Below are positions 9,932 to 19,619 of a stretch of DNA of 64,000 nucleotides, piece by piece (within the stretch, counting starts at the first letter, position 1; every line of letters begins with the position of its first letter). The translations under genes and the position numbers were made by a program. Source of the DNA: Paludibacter sp. 47-17 (GTDB taxonomy: Bacteria > Bacteroidota > Bacteroidia > Bacteroidales > Paludibacteraceae). The stretch covers positions 62,001-126,000 of the forward strand of contig MKVT01000025.1 in NCBI GenBank assembly GCA_001898935.1. Direction: 5' to 3'. The notes below the pieces were generated by a model. It ran no database searches. It saw only the letters and a program-made list of their open reading frames with translations, and was not told the DNA's origin.

Positions 9932-11044
9932 ATGAAAAAACTTAATGTAGAAACCTCGATCTTGTCAGTTATCATCATCATTTTTATTGGTTCATGTGGA
10001 AACTTCGCGAAAGATAAAGGATCGGTTCCCGCTGCAAATAATACATATTATAATCCTTTGATGGACTATGGTCCTGATCCCTGGGCTTTCTTTTACGAAG
10101 GAATATATTATTATATGCACACCATGAAAGATAGTATTGTGTTGTGGAAAACAGATGACATCACTAATTTGAGAAATGCCGAACGGAAAACGATTTGGGT
10201 TCCAACTGATCCGTCCAATTCATTTAATCTTTGGGCGCCTGAAATTCAGAATATTAATGGGAAATGGTATGTTCATTATGCCGCTGATGATGGAAATACC
10301 GATAATCATCAACTGTATGTTCTGGAAAATCCGAATAAAGACCCGTTTGATGGAGAGTTTGTAATGAAAGGACGTGTAAGTACGGATGAAAATAATAACT
10401 GGATTATTGACGGTTCGCTGTTTGAACATAAAGGAGTTTTATATATGGTTTGGTCGGGCTGGGAAACAAGACGAATTGATGTGGAAACTCAGTGTATATA
10501 TATTGCCCGGATGGATAATCCATGGACATTAGGATCGAAAAGGGTAAAGATCTCGCAGCCTGAACTGGAATGGGAAACGCACTGGAAGAATACCGATGGA
10601 TGGAACCCTCCTCATGTGATATATGTAAATGAAGGTCCTCAGCCATTGAAAAGTCCGAAAGGTAAATTTATCCATATAGCTTATTCTGCAAGTGGCGTTT
10701 GGACTCCTTACTATGCATTGGGGCTGCTTACGGCGAGTACCGATGCCGATTTACTCGATCCGAAATCATGGAGTAAATCTTCTGAACCGGTATTTCGGCA
10801 ATCGCCTGAAAATGGAGTTTACGGTACGGGGCACAATAGTTTCTTCAAGTCGCCTGATGGAAAGGAGGATTTCATCTTATATCATGCACGTGATACTCAG
10901 ACCGATCCTCCGGGAAAAGGAGATACACGATCGCCGAGGGCACAAAAATTTGTCTGGCTCGAGAACGATTATCCTGATTTTGGGATTCCTTTTCCTACCA
11001 CGACCCCATTGACAAAGCCCTCCAGGTCTGCGTTCCAACATTAA
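9932..11044 (+). CDS. glycoside hydrolase family 43-like lipoprotein
   Basis: The 370-residue product carries a lipoprotein signal ending in IGSC (Cys22). The rest shows the five-bladed propeller pattern of GH43. The general base is probably Asp49 in YGPDPWAFF, the pKa-modulating aspartate Asp160 in WIIDGSLF, and the general acid Glu234 in YVNEGPQ, with the typical WAPEIQNINGKWY blade between them. GH43 enzymes act on arabinose-, xylose- or galactose-containing glycans, with inversion of configuration. The subfamily cannot be assigned by eye. Together with the GH2 enzyme downstream it suggests a hemicellulose or pectin side-chain substrate for this locus, which is inference. Confidence 0.88.
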   Translation: MKKLNVETSILSVIIIIFIGSCGNFAKDKGSVPAANNTYYNPLMDYGPDPWAFFYEGIYYYMHTMKDSIVLWKTDDITNLRNAERKTIWVPTDPSNSFNLWAPEIQNINGKWYVHYAADDGNTDNHQLYVLENPNKDPFDGEFVMKGRVSTDENNNWIIDGSLFEHKGVLYMVWSGWETRRIDVETQCIYIARMDNPWTLGSKRVKISQPELEWETHWKNTDGWNPPHVIYVNEGPQPLKSPKGKFIHIAYSASGVWTPYYALGLLTASTDADLLDPKSWSKSSEPVFRQSPENGVYGTGHNSFFKSPDGKEDFILYHARDTQTDPPGKGDTRSPRAQKFVWLENDYPDFGIPFPTTTPLTKPSRSAFQH

Positions 11045-11178
11045 GAATGTGTTGGGAAAGGATACCATTATAAAAGAACATACGGCGTTTTATTAATAGA
11101 TATTTCATTATGAAAGCATACAACTACAATCCGGGTTCTGAGTGTGTGATCACCAGGCCAAGTATAAATTTAACAAGA

Positions 11179-12996
11179 ATGAGGACAGTATTCATTTTTT
11201 CTATGAGTCTTATTTTCTCCGGGTTATCAGTAGCCCAGTGGATTCCTGTTGGAGATAAACTCAAAACACGTTGGGCGGAACAAGTAGATCCGGAGAATGT
11301 ATTACCGGAATATCCCCGTCCGATCATGGAACGTGGCGATTGGCAAAATCTGAACGGGTTGTGGGAGTATGCAATCCTACCGGTAGGCAAAAGTGAGCCG
11401 GCTTTTTTTGAGGGTAAAATTTTGGTTCCCTTCGCTGTCGAATCGAGTCTTTCAGGCGTTCAGAAAACGGTTGGAGATAAACACGAGTTATGGTATAAAC
11501 GCACTTTCAGGATTCCTTCCAAATGGAAAGGAAAGCATGTGCTGCTTCATTTCGGCGCGGTAGACTGGAGGGCGGATGTTTATGTCAACGATGTGAAAAT
11601 AGGCACGCATGAGGGTGGATTTACCCCGTTTTCCCTGGATATAACGCCTTATGTATTAGGGGCAGGCGATCAGAAATTAGTAGTAAAAGTGTTTGATCCG
11701 ACAGACAGTGGATATCAGCCCCGGGGAAAGCAGGTGCAAAATCCTCACGGGATTTGGTACACTCCCGTTACGGGAATTTGGCAAACAGTATGGTTAGAAC
11801 CGGTAGCCGAAAAATACATCACCAACGTACGTACGGTGCCCGATATTGACAATAGTAATCTGAAGGTTGAAGTGTCAACTGCGAATACCTCTGTGGCCGA
11901 TGTTGTTGAAATCAGGTTGTCGGATGATACTAAGGTGGTAGGAATTGCAAAGGCCGCAGTTGGTCAAGCTGTGGACATTCGGGTGCCTGATGCAAAACTA
12001 TGGTCGCCGGATTCTCCTTTCCTCTATGCTATGCAGGTAACACTGTATTCGAAAGGTAAAGAGATTGATCGGGTCAGTAGTTATTTTGCGATGCGTAAAA
12101 TATCGATGAAGAGAGATCATGCCGGGATTATGCGTTTGCAATTGAACAATGAAGACTGTTTCCATTTCGGCCCGCTCGACCAGGGCTGGTGGCCCGATGG
12201 TCTTTACACAGCACCGACCGACGAAGCATTGTTGTATGATCTGCAAAAAACCAAGGATTTTGGTTACAACATGATTCGTAAGCATGTGAAAGTAGAGCCG
12301 GCTCGTTGGTATACGCATTGCGACCGTCTCGGGATTTTAGTTTGGCAGGATATGCCGAATGGAGATAAAAGTCCGCAGTGGGAACAGCACCGTTACTTTG
12401 ATGGTAACGACAGGGCTCGTTCGGCAGAATCAGAAGCTAATTTCCGCCGGGAATGGAAAGATATTATGGATTATTTGTACAGCTATCCTTCGGTAGCAGT
12501 ATGGGTGCCGTTTAATGAGGCATGGGGACAGTTTAAAACGCAGGAAATTGTAAACTGGACGAAGCACTACGACCCGTCTCGTCTTGTAAATCCGGCCAGT
12601 GGAGGCAACCATTATAAAGCAGGCGATATGTTGGATATGCACAATTATCCGGGTCCGAAAATTTATATGTACGATGCGGAACGCGCGAATGTATTGGGCG
12701 AATATGGCGGTATCGGATTACCATTGGCAGGTCACTTATGGCAACCAGATAAAAATTGGGGGTATGTTCAGTTTCAGAGTGCTAAAGAAGTAACCGACAA
12801 ATACATCGAATATGCCGAGGAACTCAAAAAGATGATCAAATCTTGTTATTCTGCGGCAGTTTATACACAGACTACCGATGTTGAAGGTGAAGTTAACGGT
12901 TTAATGACGTATGACCGTAAAGTGATTAAATTGGAAGAAGATCGTTTGCGTGCAATTAATCTTGAGATTTCAACGTATTTAACGCGTAAAAAATGA
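11179..12996 (+). CDS. glycoside hydrolase family 2 protein
   Basis: Start placed at 11179, where MRTVFIFSMSLIFSGLSVAQW is a signal peptide; a longer frame begins at 11110. The 605-residue protein has the GH2 layout: a jelly-roll sugar-binding domain (LNGLWEYAI, WYKRTFRIP, VDWRADVYVND, HEGGFTPFSLDIT), an immunoglobulin-like domain, and a TIM barrel with YNMIRKHVKVEPARWYTHCD. The acid/base is probably the Glu of PFNEAWGQF (about residue 447) and the nucleophile the Glu of LGEYGG (about residue 508). Shorter than LacZ, it lacks the C-terminal LacZ domains, as do many PUL GH2 enzymes with beta-galactosidase, glucuronidase or arabinosidase activity. It closes the PUL operon in this window. Confidence 0.9.
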   Translation: MRTVFIFSMSLIFSGLSVAQWIPVGDKLKTRWAEQVDPENVLPEYPRPIMERGDWQNLNGLWEYAILPVGKSEPAFFEGKILVPFAVESSLSGVQKTVGDKHELWYKRTFRIPSKWKGKHVLLHFGAVDWRADVYVNDVKIGTHEGGFTPFSLDITPYVLGAGDQKLVVKVFDPTDSGYQPRGKQVQNPHGIWYTPVTGIWQTVWLEPVAEKYITNVRTVPDIDNSNLKVEVSTANTSVADVVEIRLSDDTKVVGIAKAAVGQAVDIRVPDAKLWSPDSPFLYAMQVTLYSKGKEIDRVSSYFAMRKISMKRDHAGIMRLQLNNEDCFHFGPLDQGWWPDGLYTAPTDEALLYDLQKTKDFGYNMIRKHVKVEPARWYTHCDRLGILVWQDMPNGDKSPQWEQHRYFDGNDRARSAESEANFRREWKDIMDYLYSYPSVAVWVPFNEAWGQFKTQEIVNWTKHYDPSRLVNPASGGNHYKAGDMLDMHNYPGPKIYMYDAERANVLGEYGGIGLPLAGHLWQPDKNWGYVQFQSAKEVTDKYIEYAEELKKMIKSCYSAAVYTQTTDVEGEVNGLMTYDRKVIKLEEDRLRAINLEISTYLTRKK

Positions 12997-13109
12997 GCAT
13001 CTTCAGAGTATTTATTCCCCTGTTCCAAACCACTATACCTTGGAAAAACCCAGTATTGAAGCTTTAATAAAATTGCCCGATTGTCAGATCAAGTTGAACC
13101 TTTTACATA

Positions 13110-14036
13110 TTATTTTTTTATGAATTTCACGTTAACGGACTTAGAGTCAAGCTGGATTACAAGAAGATAAATGCCGGGTCTCAATTCTGATATGGATATG
13201 GGAACATCATTTTGCAAGCTGGCTTTAAAACATATTTTTCCTACACCATCATAAATTACAAGGTTTGGTTTTGCTGTTCCCGTTTCACTTATTATAATGC
13301 TATTGTTATGTTCCCTAAACATTATTTTTACATCCTTCTCGAATAGATGCATCTCTGTAGCATTTGGAGAATACGCATAAGTGTAATCGCACTCTTTATT
13401 TTTATAGGATTCTGATTTAAACACCCAATTTCCATTCTGGTAACACCTGAAGTCGGTAGGTTTTATCATATCGGTAACCAAACAATCCAGAGGAAAAAAA
13501 TAACCAGTAACGTTTCCGATATTTTCAATGGCTTTGCCCGAAAAACCAATACATTCGTCATTTATGTCTGAATCAATAGAATAGAAAGAATATGATTTTA
13601 ACAGTACGTTGTTTATTAATGTATCTTTTACCTCTGTAACTTTCAATTTCATTGCGATATCTGTTTGTGGATGGTGTATTGACGGGTATGTTGTCTTAAT
13701 CGTATCACCCACTTTCGCATTGAAATCGTATAATAAATGAAAATCGGAATCCACATATTGCAAAATACGTCCTCCATCGTATAACAGATAAAAAAATGAT
13801 CGAGATGTAACTTGTTTTCTTGAATTTACATCTATACCTTCAAAAATTTTACAGTTCTTATTATCTATAGTGGTGTCATTTACATATTCCAACTGATAAT
13901 AACCCATATCCGGGGTCATAAACATGGTTGAATAATACCATTTTGCCCCAATTTGAGGTAAAGGTGTATTTGCTGATCCATAATGCTCGATACATACCAT
14001 TACAAGTATTAAAAACAGATGTTTTGTTTTCATCAA
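13110..14036 (-). CDS. secreted protein with type IX secretion C-terminal domain
   Basis: The 308-residue minus-strand product has a signal peptide (MMKTKHLFLILVMVCIEHYG) and a final stretch of about 70 residues (KPNLVIYDGVGKICFKASL...LRPGIYLLVIQLDSKSVNVKFIKK) that fits the type A sorting domain of type IX cargo: a GxxV/L strand, a P-G-IY-L-V turn and a basic end. The middle part has no recognised catalytic motif; it contains repeated short beta strands and a DTTIDNKNCKIFEG segment. It faces the PUL across a 113-bp convergent gap. This is the second type IX-like domain in the window, which supports the organism having that system. Function otherwise unknown. Confidence 0.75.
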   Translation of the reverse strand: MMKTKHLFLILVMVCIEHYGSANTPLPQIGAKWYYSTMFMTPDMGYYQLEYVNDTTIDNKNCKIFEGIDVNSRKQVTSRSFFYLLYDGGRILQYVDSDFHLLYDFNAKVGDTIKTTYPSIHHPQTDIAMKLKVTEVKDTLINNVLLKSYSFYSIDSDINDECIGFSGKAIENIGNVTGYFFPLDCLVTDMIKPTDFRCYQNGNWVFKSESYKNKECDYTYAYSPNATEMHLFEKDVKIMFREHNNSIIISETGTAKPNLVIYDGVGKICFKASLQNDVPISISELRPGIYLLVIQLDSKSVNVKFIKK

Positions 14037-14559
14037 AAAATTGTTTATGTTGTTGCTATTATTCGTTTTGTATTAATTACTTCATTGTCTGCTAGAAAGT
14101 GCATATACATACATGCAGGCATTTCGTTCATGTGCATGAATTGTAACAGAGGTTTTTTCCATTGAATTAATTGTTTTTCATAGGCAAAATATTTTACAAT
14201 TAAACAAACAAATAGAGGTGGATTATTTTATTCGAAATTTACAAGGAGATTCTTTGAAGAGCAAAACATGTAAGTTTATTTTAAGTTATGTTGTGATTTG
14301 TTAGCATATTTGGGGTCTGGAATGTATCGACGCAAAACGCTTCATCAAGTCAAATGATTTGTTTTGGGTCTTTTTTGTTATATAATTTAACTGGTAGCGG
14401 CCTTCTCTGAAAAAATACAACTCACTTTGTAGTGTCAGCAGTCGCTAATGCACTCTTGGTTTAAGCGTTCATTCGGGTGAAGATTATACTTCCCGACAAC
14501 AAAATGAATGATATTGTATAATGATACTGGTTATTCAGGAGTCGGGGGTAATTATATTA

Positions 14560-14590
14560 TTTGTATAAACCAAAATAATCGTTACTTTTG
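14560..14590 (+). promoter_or_regulatory. promoter of the AAA ATPase gene
   Basis: A TTTG at 14560-14563 is separated by 19 bp from TACTTTTG at 14583-14590, an exact match to the Bacteroidota sigma-ABfr consensus. Transcription would start near 14597, about 50 bp before the ATG at 14648. Confidence 0.75.
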
Positions 14591-14592
14591 CA

Positions 14593-14620
14593 TTTCATGT
14601 TTTATGTTTCATGTTTTATG
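14593..14620 (+). repeat. tandem 14-bp duplication in an mRNA leader
   Basis: TTTCATGTTTTATG occurs twice without a gap, directly after the promoter and around the expected transcription start. Slippage is the likely origin. Confidence 0.85.
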
Positions 14621-14647
14621 AAGCGGCGATTGTAAAAATAGATACAT

Positions 14648-15775
14648 ATGAAAGACAAACCGAACAATCCTTTTTTAATTGCCGGCTATCATAGTCCGTC
14701 CTATTTCTGTGACAGAGAAACGGAAACAAAAAAAATAATTTCGGCTTTAATTAATGATCGAAATATTTCGCTGATAAGCCCGCGACGCATTGGCAAAACC
14801 GGCTTAATACATCATGCTTTTTACCAGCTTGCTGACCATGACCAATCGGTACGCTGCTTTTATCTTGATATTTTTTCCACTCAAAACCTCTATGAGTTTG
14901 TCGAATTACTGGGTAAAACCGTTATCGGGAAGTTAGATACTTATTCCGAAACAATGGTAAAGCGTATAGCTACGTTCTTCAAAAGTTTCCGTCCATCGTT
15001 TACTTTTGATGCGGTCACCGGGAGTCCCTCGGTGTCATTAAATATTCAGAAAGAACAAACAGAAGCCGGCTTGCAGGAAATATTTGATTATCTGAAAACG
15101 TCCGGTAAACGTTGTTATATTGCTATTGACGAATTTCAACAAATTACAGAATATCCCGAGAAGGGTGTAGAAGCCTTGCTGCGTTCATACATGCAGTTTC
15201 TGCCAAACGTGAAATTCATATTTGCCGGGAGTAAGAAACATCTGATGGATGCCATGTTTTCTTCTGTAAACCGTCCCTTCTACCAGAGTACACAAAAAAT
15301 CGGACTGAAAGAAATTCCCATTGAAGCCTACCGACAATTTGCTATTGATTTGTTTTCGACGTACAACAAATCTATTTCACCGGTCGTTTTCGATTATATT
15401 TACAATCTGATGATGGGACACACCTGGTATGTGCAGTATTTGCTGAATCAATTATTTTCATTATCACAATACGAATATTCCGAACAAGATGTAAACCTCC
15501 TGATTACGGAGATTCTACAGGAAGAAAATGCTACGTTTAAAACTTATTGCGAAGTAATAAGCAAAGGACAATTACGTTTACTCAAAGCGATAGCGACAGA
15601 AAAGAAGGTCTCGTTACCTTACGAGGGAACATTTATGCGTAAATACAATCTTACTGCGCCAAGTAGTGTGAAGCTAGCTTTATCATCGCTGATCGACAAG
15701 ACCTTTATCCTGAAAGGTGAAGATGGAGCTTATTATGTTTACGACCGCTTTTTTTCATTGTGGCTGGCTCAGTAA
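14648..15775 (+). CDS. AAA-family ATPase (archaeal-ATPase/STAND-like)
   Basis: The 375-residue protein opens with [18 protein letters not shown], the N-terminal signature of a large Bacteroidota ATPase family. A P-loop ([12 protein letters not shown]) lies at about residues 42-53, and a Walker B strand ([11 protein letters not shown]) near residues 156-166, followed by a sensor-like [10 protein letters not shown] strand. The C-terminal third looks like a winged-helix domain ([12 protein letters not shown]..., then [20 protein letters not shown]). No nuclease or membrane part is present. These ATPases are often found singly in accessory regions; their role is unclear, and links to mobile elements or defence are only suggested. 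Promoter evidence supports the chosen start. Confidence 0.85.
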   Translation: MKDKPNNPFLIAGYHSPSYFCDRETETKKIISALINDRNISLISPRRIGKTGLIHHAFYQLADHDQSVRCFYLDIFSTQNLYEFVELLGKTVIGKLDTYSETMVKRIATFFKSFRPSFTFDAVTGSPSVSLNIQKEQTEAGLQEIFDYLKTSGKRCYIAIDEFQQITEYPEKGVEALLRSYMQFLPNVKFIFAGSKKHLMDAMFSSVNRPFYQSTQKIGLKEIPIEAYRQFAIDLFSTYNKSISPVVFDYIYNLMMGHTWYVQYLLNQLFSLSQYEYSEQDVNLLITEILQEENATFKTYCEVISKGQLRLLKAIATEKKVSLPYEGTFMRKYNLTAPSSVKLALSSLIDKTFILKGEDGAYYVYDRFFSLWLAQ

Positions 15776-15864
15776 AGTCCATGGCATTTATTTGCACGCC
15801 CTGTAGCTTTAATTGTGATTTTACAGATGGGGGAAAGCTTTCAGAGTATCCTTGGTTAAGTTAC

Positions 15865-15981
15865 CTAATCTCGGGCCATACTGGTAACAAACGTTTCACC
15901 GTACGTAAAATGTCGGGTAACATCGGCGTAGAGCGTATTTTTCCGCTCGATTCTCCGTTTGTCGAAAAAATAATTGAGTTA
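15865..15981 (+). pseudogene. rplS: internal fragment of ribosomal protein L19
   Basis: In the frame through this stretch the translation reads [18 protein letters not shown] followed by [17 protein letters not shown], which is the central region of bacterial L19 (known form: [25 protein letters not shown]). The N-terminal half, the C-terminal basic tail and the start codon are missing, and the flanking translation does not resemble L19. It lies between the AAA ATPase and the AbiE pair and overlaps the end of an 82-codon open frame (15760-16008) that is otherwise meaningless. It is best explained as debris from a recombination or a transferred segment; the working rplS should be elsewhere in the genome. 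Confidence 0.8.
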
Positions 15982-16140
15982 CCGATAAGGAAAGTGGTCT
16001 TTAAATAAAAAATGATTCTTGTTGCCATTGCAAAAAATGTATTTTTCGAGTCAAACATATAAATTACTTGGCAATTTATCATTTAATCAAATCCTTTTTC
16101 ATCTTTGCATTTGAAAAATTATCAAAATTTCAAAGGTGAT

Positions 16141-16749
16141 ATGGCTAATGAATATTCAATAGATGGTACTACTCTTAGGCAACGTATAGAAGCAATGCCA
16201 GAAGATTGCATTCTGTTTCGCTCGGATTTTCCGGAATATCATACTGAATTTGTAGGAAGTGTTTTATCTGAATTGACTGCAGAAGGTAAACTTGTTAAAA
16301 TTTCTCATGGAATATATTCCAAACCCAGAAAAAGTAAGTTTGGTGTAGTACTTCCTTCGGTTGACAAGGTGGTACGGGCAATTGCTGCCAGAGATAACGC
16401 AGAGGTGTTACCATCTGGTATGACGGCATTGAATGCATTAGGGCTATCGACTCAAGTGCCGATGAATTACACATACCTTACTACAGGAAGTGAAAGAACA
16501 GTAAACCTATCCAATAGAAAAGTAGTATTAAAGCGAGGTGTACCCCAGAATTTCTGTTATGGTACTCGCTTTATATCACTACTTGTCCAGGCACTTAAGT
16601 CTCTGAAAAAGGAGAATGTAGGAGAAGAGGAATTGAATATTATCCAACAATTGGTATCAAAGGAATCCGACAAGGAGAATTTAGTCAAGGACATAGATAT
16701 GATGCCTGCATGGATGAAACGAATTGTTAAACCTATGTTGACCGCTTAA
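16141..16749 (+). CDS. AbiEi-like antitoxin (DUF6088 family)
   Basis: The 202-residue protein matches the DUF6088/AbiEi antitoxin pattern: an N-terminal winged helix (LRQRIEAMPEDCILFRSDF, then ELTAEGKLVKISHGIYSKP) and a second domain with AEVLPSGMTALNALGLSTQVP and TVNLSNRKVVLKRGVP. Start is put at 16141 rather than 16105 because a promoter-like CATCTTTG lies at 16100-16107 and would place the transcript start after 16105. AbiEi proteins repress their own operon and neutralise the nucleotidyltransferase AbiEii encoded downstream. The partner here is broken, so this antitoxin appears to be orphaned. Confidence 0.85.
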   Translation: MANEYSIDGTTLRQRIEAMPEDCILFRSDFPEYHTEFVGSVLSELTAEGKLVKISHGIYSKPRKSKFGVVLPSVDKVVRAIAARDNAEVLPSGMTALNALGLSTQVPMNYTYLTTGSERTVNLSNRKVVLKRGVPQNFCYGTRFISLLVQALKSLKKENVGEEELNIIQQLVSKESDKENLVKDIDMMPAWMKRIVKPMLTA

Positions 16750-16802
16750 AATAGAATTACATTTTTGGAAAACTGTGGTTAAACAATGAGATAGTAGACC
16801 GT

Positions 16803-17602
16803 TTGGCAATGTTACAGCAAACGGAGGTTGGACATCCAGGTGTTAATCAGGTAGCTATAGAAAAGGACTGGTGGGTAACCGTTACGCTGAAGGCATTATT
16901 CCTAACAGATTGCCGTGATTCTTTGCTATTTAAAGGAGGAACATCGTTGTCAAAAGGTTTTAATATCATAGAGCGTTTTTCTGAAGACATTGACTTAGCA
17001 ATCAGTCATTCATTCTTTGGTATTGAGGAAACAGGTAAAAGTCAGCGTGATAAATTACGCAAAATGGCACGAGTATATATTCATGAGACCCTTTCTTCAC
17101 AAGTAGATGCCCATTTGAAAGAAATGGGTGTTTCTGGTTACACTATAGAGAATGTATCTCAAGTACAAGATAAAAATGGAGAATGGCGCCCCATAGATTC
17201 GGATAAAGATCCGACTGTAATTCTATTACATTACCCGTCAATTCTTGAAGACACGATAAATTATATCCCTCCGCGTGTAAAAATTGAGATTAGTTGCCTT
17301 TCAATGGATGAACCTACCGAGATGCGACAGATTAGTTCTTTGCTAGGAGATAGTTTTGATGGCGAAGATACCGATGCTGAGAGTTTTGTCAGAACAGTAG
17401 TACCTACTCGCACGTTCCTTGAGAAGTTGTTTCTTTTGACAGAAGAATTCCCAGCAACTTTACGATACCAGAATCTGCTATAGAGGAATGGCAAGATGAC
17501 TATGCCGATATGAGGCGTTTCTTCATTTATGGCGAATCTTTAGAGTTTGATGTGCTCTTGCAGAAAATGAGAGAGTTGCAAGAAAGAGTGAGAGTTATGT
17601 GA
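16803..17602 (+). pseudogene. AbiEii/AbiGii-type nucleotidyltransferase toxin, internally deleted and frameshifted
   Basis: The first 227 codons match the AbiEii family: AIEKDWWVTVTLKALF, then the nucleotidyltransferase core LLFKGGTSLSKGFNIIERFSEDIDLAI. The frame stops at 17483 just after FLEKLFLLTEEF. The family C-terminus reappears in another frame at about 17455-17602 (IPESAIEEWQDDYADMRRFF, YGESLEFDVLL, ELQERVRVM, stop TGA at 17600-17602). The segment that normally joins them (roughly 50-60 residues) is missing, so a deletion with frameshift removed it. The start is also doubtful: a family-like stretch KLWLNNEIVDRL precedes the TTG (16803) and ATG (16809) without an ATG. The catalytic GGTSLSK motif remains, but the protein is probably inactive. 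Confidence 0.85.
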
Positions 17603-18337
17603 ATTTAGTTTAAAGAATTAATTTTCACAAACAGGATTTACTACTGATACCTTTGTAAAACAGAGGTTTAGTTTACTGTGTATATATTAGACTAAGCTAA
17701 ACTTGTTGTTTTTAGGTATTGTGGTTCCTTTTTTTGTGCACTGCACTCCGGATGATGAAGTAAATAAGGCGATGTAATTTCGGAACATGGCGTCCATCGG
17801 ATGGCAAGGCTGTTTAGTACGGGGGGGGGTAGGTTAAAAAAAGTTAATTATTCGGTTGCTGTGTTTGAAACTGCTGTGATTTGTATTTTGATAATCAGAT
17901 AGTTGTGTATGTGGTGAGCTTGCTGTGAGAGTAGTGTGAGGATTGTGTGGGAATTTTAAACAAGAAATATTGCTTATATTTGCACGTAAATAAAGCAGAT
18001 TAAAAAATAGAACTTTAAAGGATGGCTCTTTGGTTGTGGTGATTGTTTTTGTAGTCTTACTCGGCTTTTTTTGTTAATGTAACAGGTTTGCGATTGTCAA
18101 TGGTATTGAAGATAACACCAATAATTCAACATGAAGCGCTTGTAGACCGGATGAGTTATGTTATTTTCCGCCGACGAAGGCCGGTGATAGTGAAACAATT
18201 GATCAATTTCAGAATGAATGTGGGGTAACGACTACCGTTCGGTATACTTTTCATTCCGCTCCGAAATGGATATGTGAGCTTTTTACCCAAGAATAGTGCG
18301 GATTTATTGATTCACTTTTTGTTCAATATAATGAAAT
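17603..18337. other. non-coding remnant region
   Basis: Some 735 bp with no supported gene. It contains a run of nine G at 17821-17829 and a promoter-like TATATTTG at 17975-17982 without a good upstream box. A transcript from there would have a leader of about 350 bases before the next lipoprotein gene. No homologue is recognised in any frame; decayed sequence next to the broken toxin is the simplest reading. Confidence 0.5.
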
Positions 18338-18742
18338 ATGGAAATGAAAAAATTATTGTTGTTTTTGCCGTTGGTTGTACTGTTTGCCTGTACCGAGCCT
18401 CAACCGCCGGGTATTACGTTGGAATGTAAATTCATCAATAAAAGCGGGGTGGAGCTGAGTGTGGTTCTATATCAGGGGATCAATGATACCGTTACTCTGG
18501 CTGATCGTGAAGAGTCGACAAGAAAAATTGAAGTTGAAGGAGGTTTTGATTCCCCGTTTTTTTATTGCGACTCCATTGGTGTAATCTTCAACCCGGGAAA
18601 AAAAGTGCTCTATAAATGGTCAAACGGCTCTGCAAGAAATCCGTTACGGGCCGAATCCTATGCGATAACCAAAATTAATGAGCATCACTTTTTATACCAG
18701 TACACATTTACTGAGCAGGATTATTTGAATATACCCAATTGA
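18338..18742 (+). CDS. small lipoprotein of unknown function
   Basis: The 134-residue product has a lipoprotein signal (MKKLLLFLPLVVLFAC) with the cysteine about 18 residues in, followed by a CTEPQPPG linker and a short beta-rich domain (ITLECKFINKSGVELSVVLYQG). Translation may start at 18338 or two codons later at 18344; both leave the signal peptide intact. No family was recognised. It stands alone between the remnant region and mlaE on the same strand. Confidence 0.65.
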   Translation: MEMKKLLLFLPLVVLFACTEPQPPGITLECKFINKSGVELSVVLYQGINDTVTLADREESTRKIEVEGGFDSPFFYCDSIGVIFNPGKKVLYKWSNGSARNPLRAESYAITKINEHHFLYQYTFTEQDYLNIPN

Positions 18743-18846
18743 CAAACGTAAAAAAAACGGTCATTCATTTTGCAGTCAGGTCAATCGAAACCGGGTTATT
18801 AGGCTGAAACCTGGCATCAGCATTTTCGCTCTCCCCGAAAAAAATG

Positions 18847-18854
18847 TATCTTTG
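18847..18854 (+). promoter_or_regulatory. -7 element of the mlaEF promoter
   Basis: TATCTTTG matches the Bacteroidota TAnnTTTG element and lies 18 bp before the mlaE ATG, which gives a very short leader. The -33 side has only a weak TTTTCG at about 18823-18828. Confidence 0.55.
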
Positions 18855-18872
18855 CGTTTTTAAAAATTTTGT

Positions 18873-19613
18873 ATGAAGATTATTCATGAAACGGGGAAAT
18901 ACGTGCTTCTGATGAAGCGGGTGCTGGTGGCGCCCGACCGTTGGCGGATGTTTTTCAGGCAGTTCCCTAAAGAACTGGAAAAGCTGGGTCTCAATTCCAT
19001 GCCCATCGTCATTATTATCTCGGTGTTTATCGGAGCTATTATGACGATTCAAACCAAGTTGAATACCGAAAATCCGATGTTGCCGACCTACAGTACCGGT
19101 CTGGTAACCCGCGATACCTTGTTGCTGGAGTTTTCGTCGACCATCCTTTGTCTTATTCTGGCCGGTAAAATAGGGTCGAATATCGCTTCCGAAATAGGCA
19201 CCATGCGCATTACCGAGCAAATCGATGCACTGGAAATTATGGGTGTCAACTCGGCTAATTACCTCATCCTGCCCAAGGTGGTTGCTTTCGTGGTGATGAT
19301 GCCTTTTCTGGTGATTTTCAGTATGGCTATCGGTCTGGTGGGCGGTTATGCCGTGGGGATGTTTTCCGATATCATCAGCACGGCCGATTACCTGTTGGGC
19401 ATTCAGTATGCCTTTATTCCGTACTATGTGTTTTACTCGCTCATTAAATCCCTGTTTTTTGCCTTTATTATTGCTTCGGTGGCTTCGTACTACGGCTATT
19501 ATGCTTACGGCGGTGCGCTCGATGTGGGGAAGGCGAGTACCAACGCGGTGGTAAACAGCAGTATCCTCATCTTGTTTTTTAACATATTGATTACTAATAT
19601 TATGCTTAATTAA
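18873..19613 (+). CDS. mlaE: MlaE-family ABC transporter permease for phospholipids
   Basis: The 246-residue protein has five to six membrane segments and the MlaE signature: FIGAIMTIQTKLN near residue 53, LILAGKIGSNIASEIGTMRITEQIDALE near residues 93-121, and MGVNSANYLILPKV, which together form the family-wide motif. MlaE is the inner-membrane permease of a complex moving phospholipids between the two membranes. The ATPase gene mlaF follows after 6 bp. The substrate-binding MlaD is not in the window, as is often the case in Bacteroidota. The promoter 18 bp upstream supports the start. Confidence 0.93.
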   Translation: MKIIHETGKYVLLMKRVLVAPDRWRMFFRQFPKELEKLGLNSMPIVIIISVFIGAIMTIQTKLNTENPMLPTYSTGLVTRDTLLLEFSSTILCLILAGKIGSNIASEIGTMRITEQIDALEIMGVNSANYLILPKVVAFVVMMPFLVIFSMAIGLVGGYAVGMFSDIISTADYLLGIQYAFIPYYVFYSLIKSLFFAFIIASVASYYGYYAYGGALDVGKASTNAVVNSSILILFFNILITNIMLN

Positions 19614-19619
19614 AACAAG

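Larger units (their letters stand above)
14037..14647. other. AT-rich intergenic region with one promoter
   Basis: About 610 bp lie between a divergent pair of genes. Apart from the promoter and tandem repeat next to the ATPase gene (listed separately) no reading frame, RNA gene or insertion sequence is visible. The AT content is higher than in the neighbouring core genes, as expected of an accessory zone. Confidence 0.6.
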
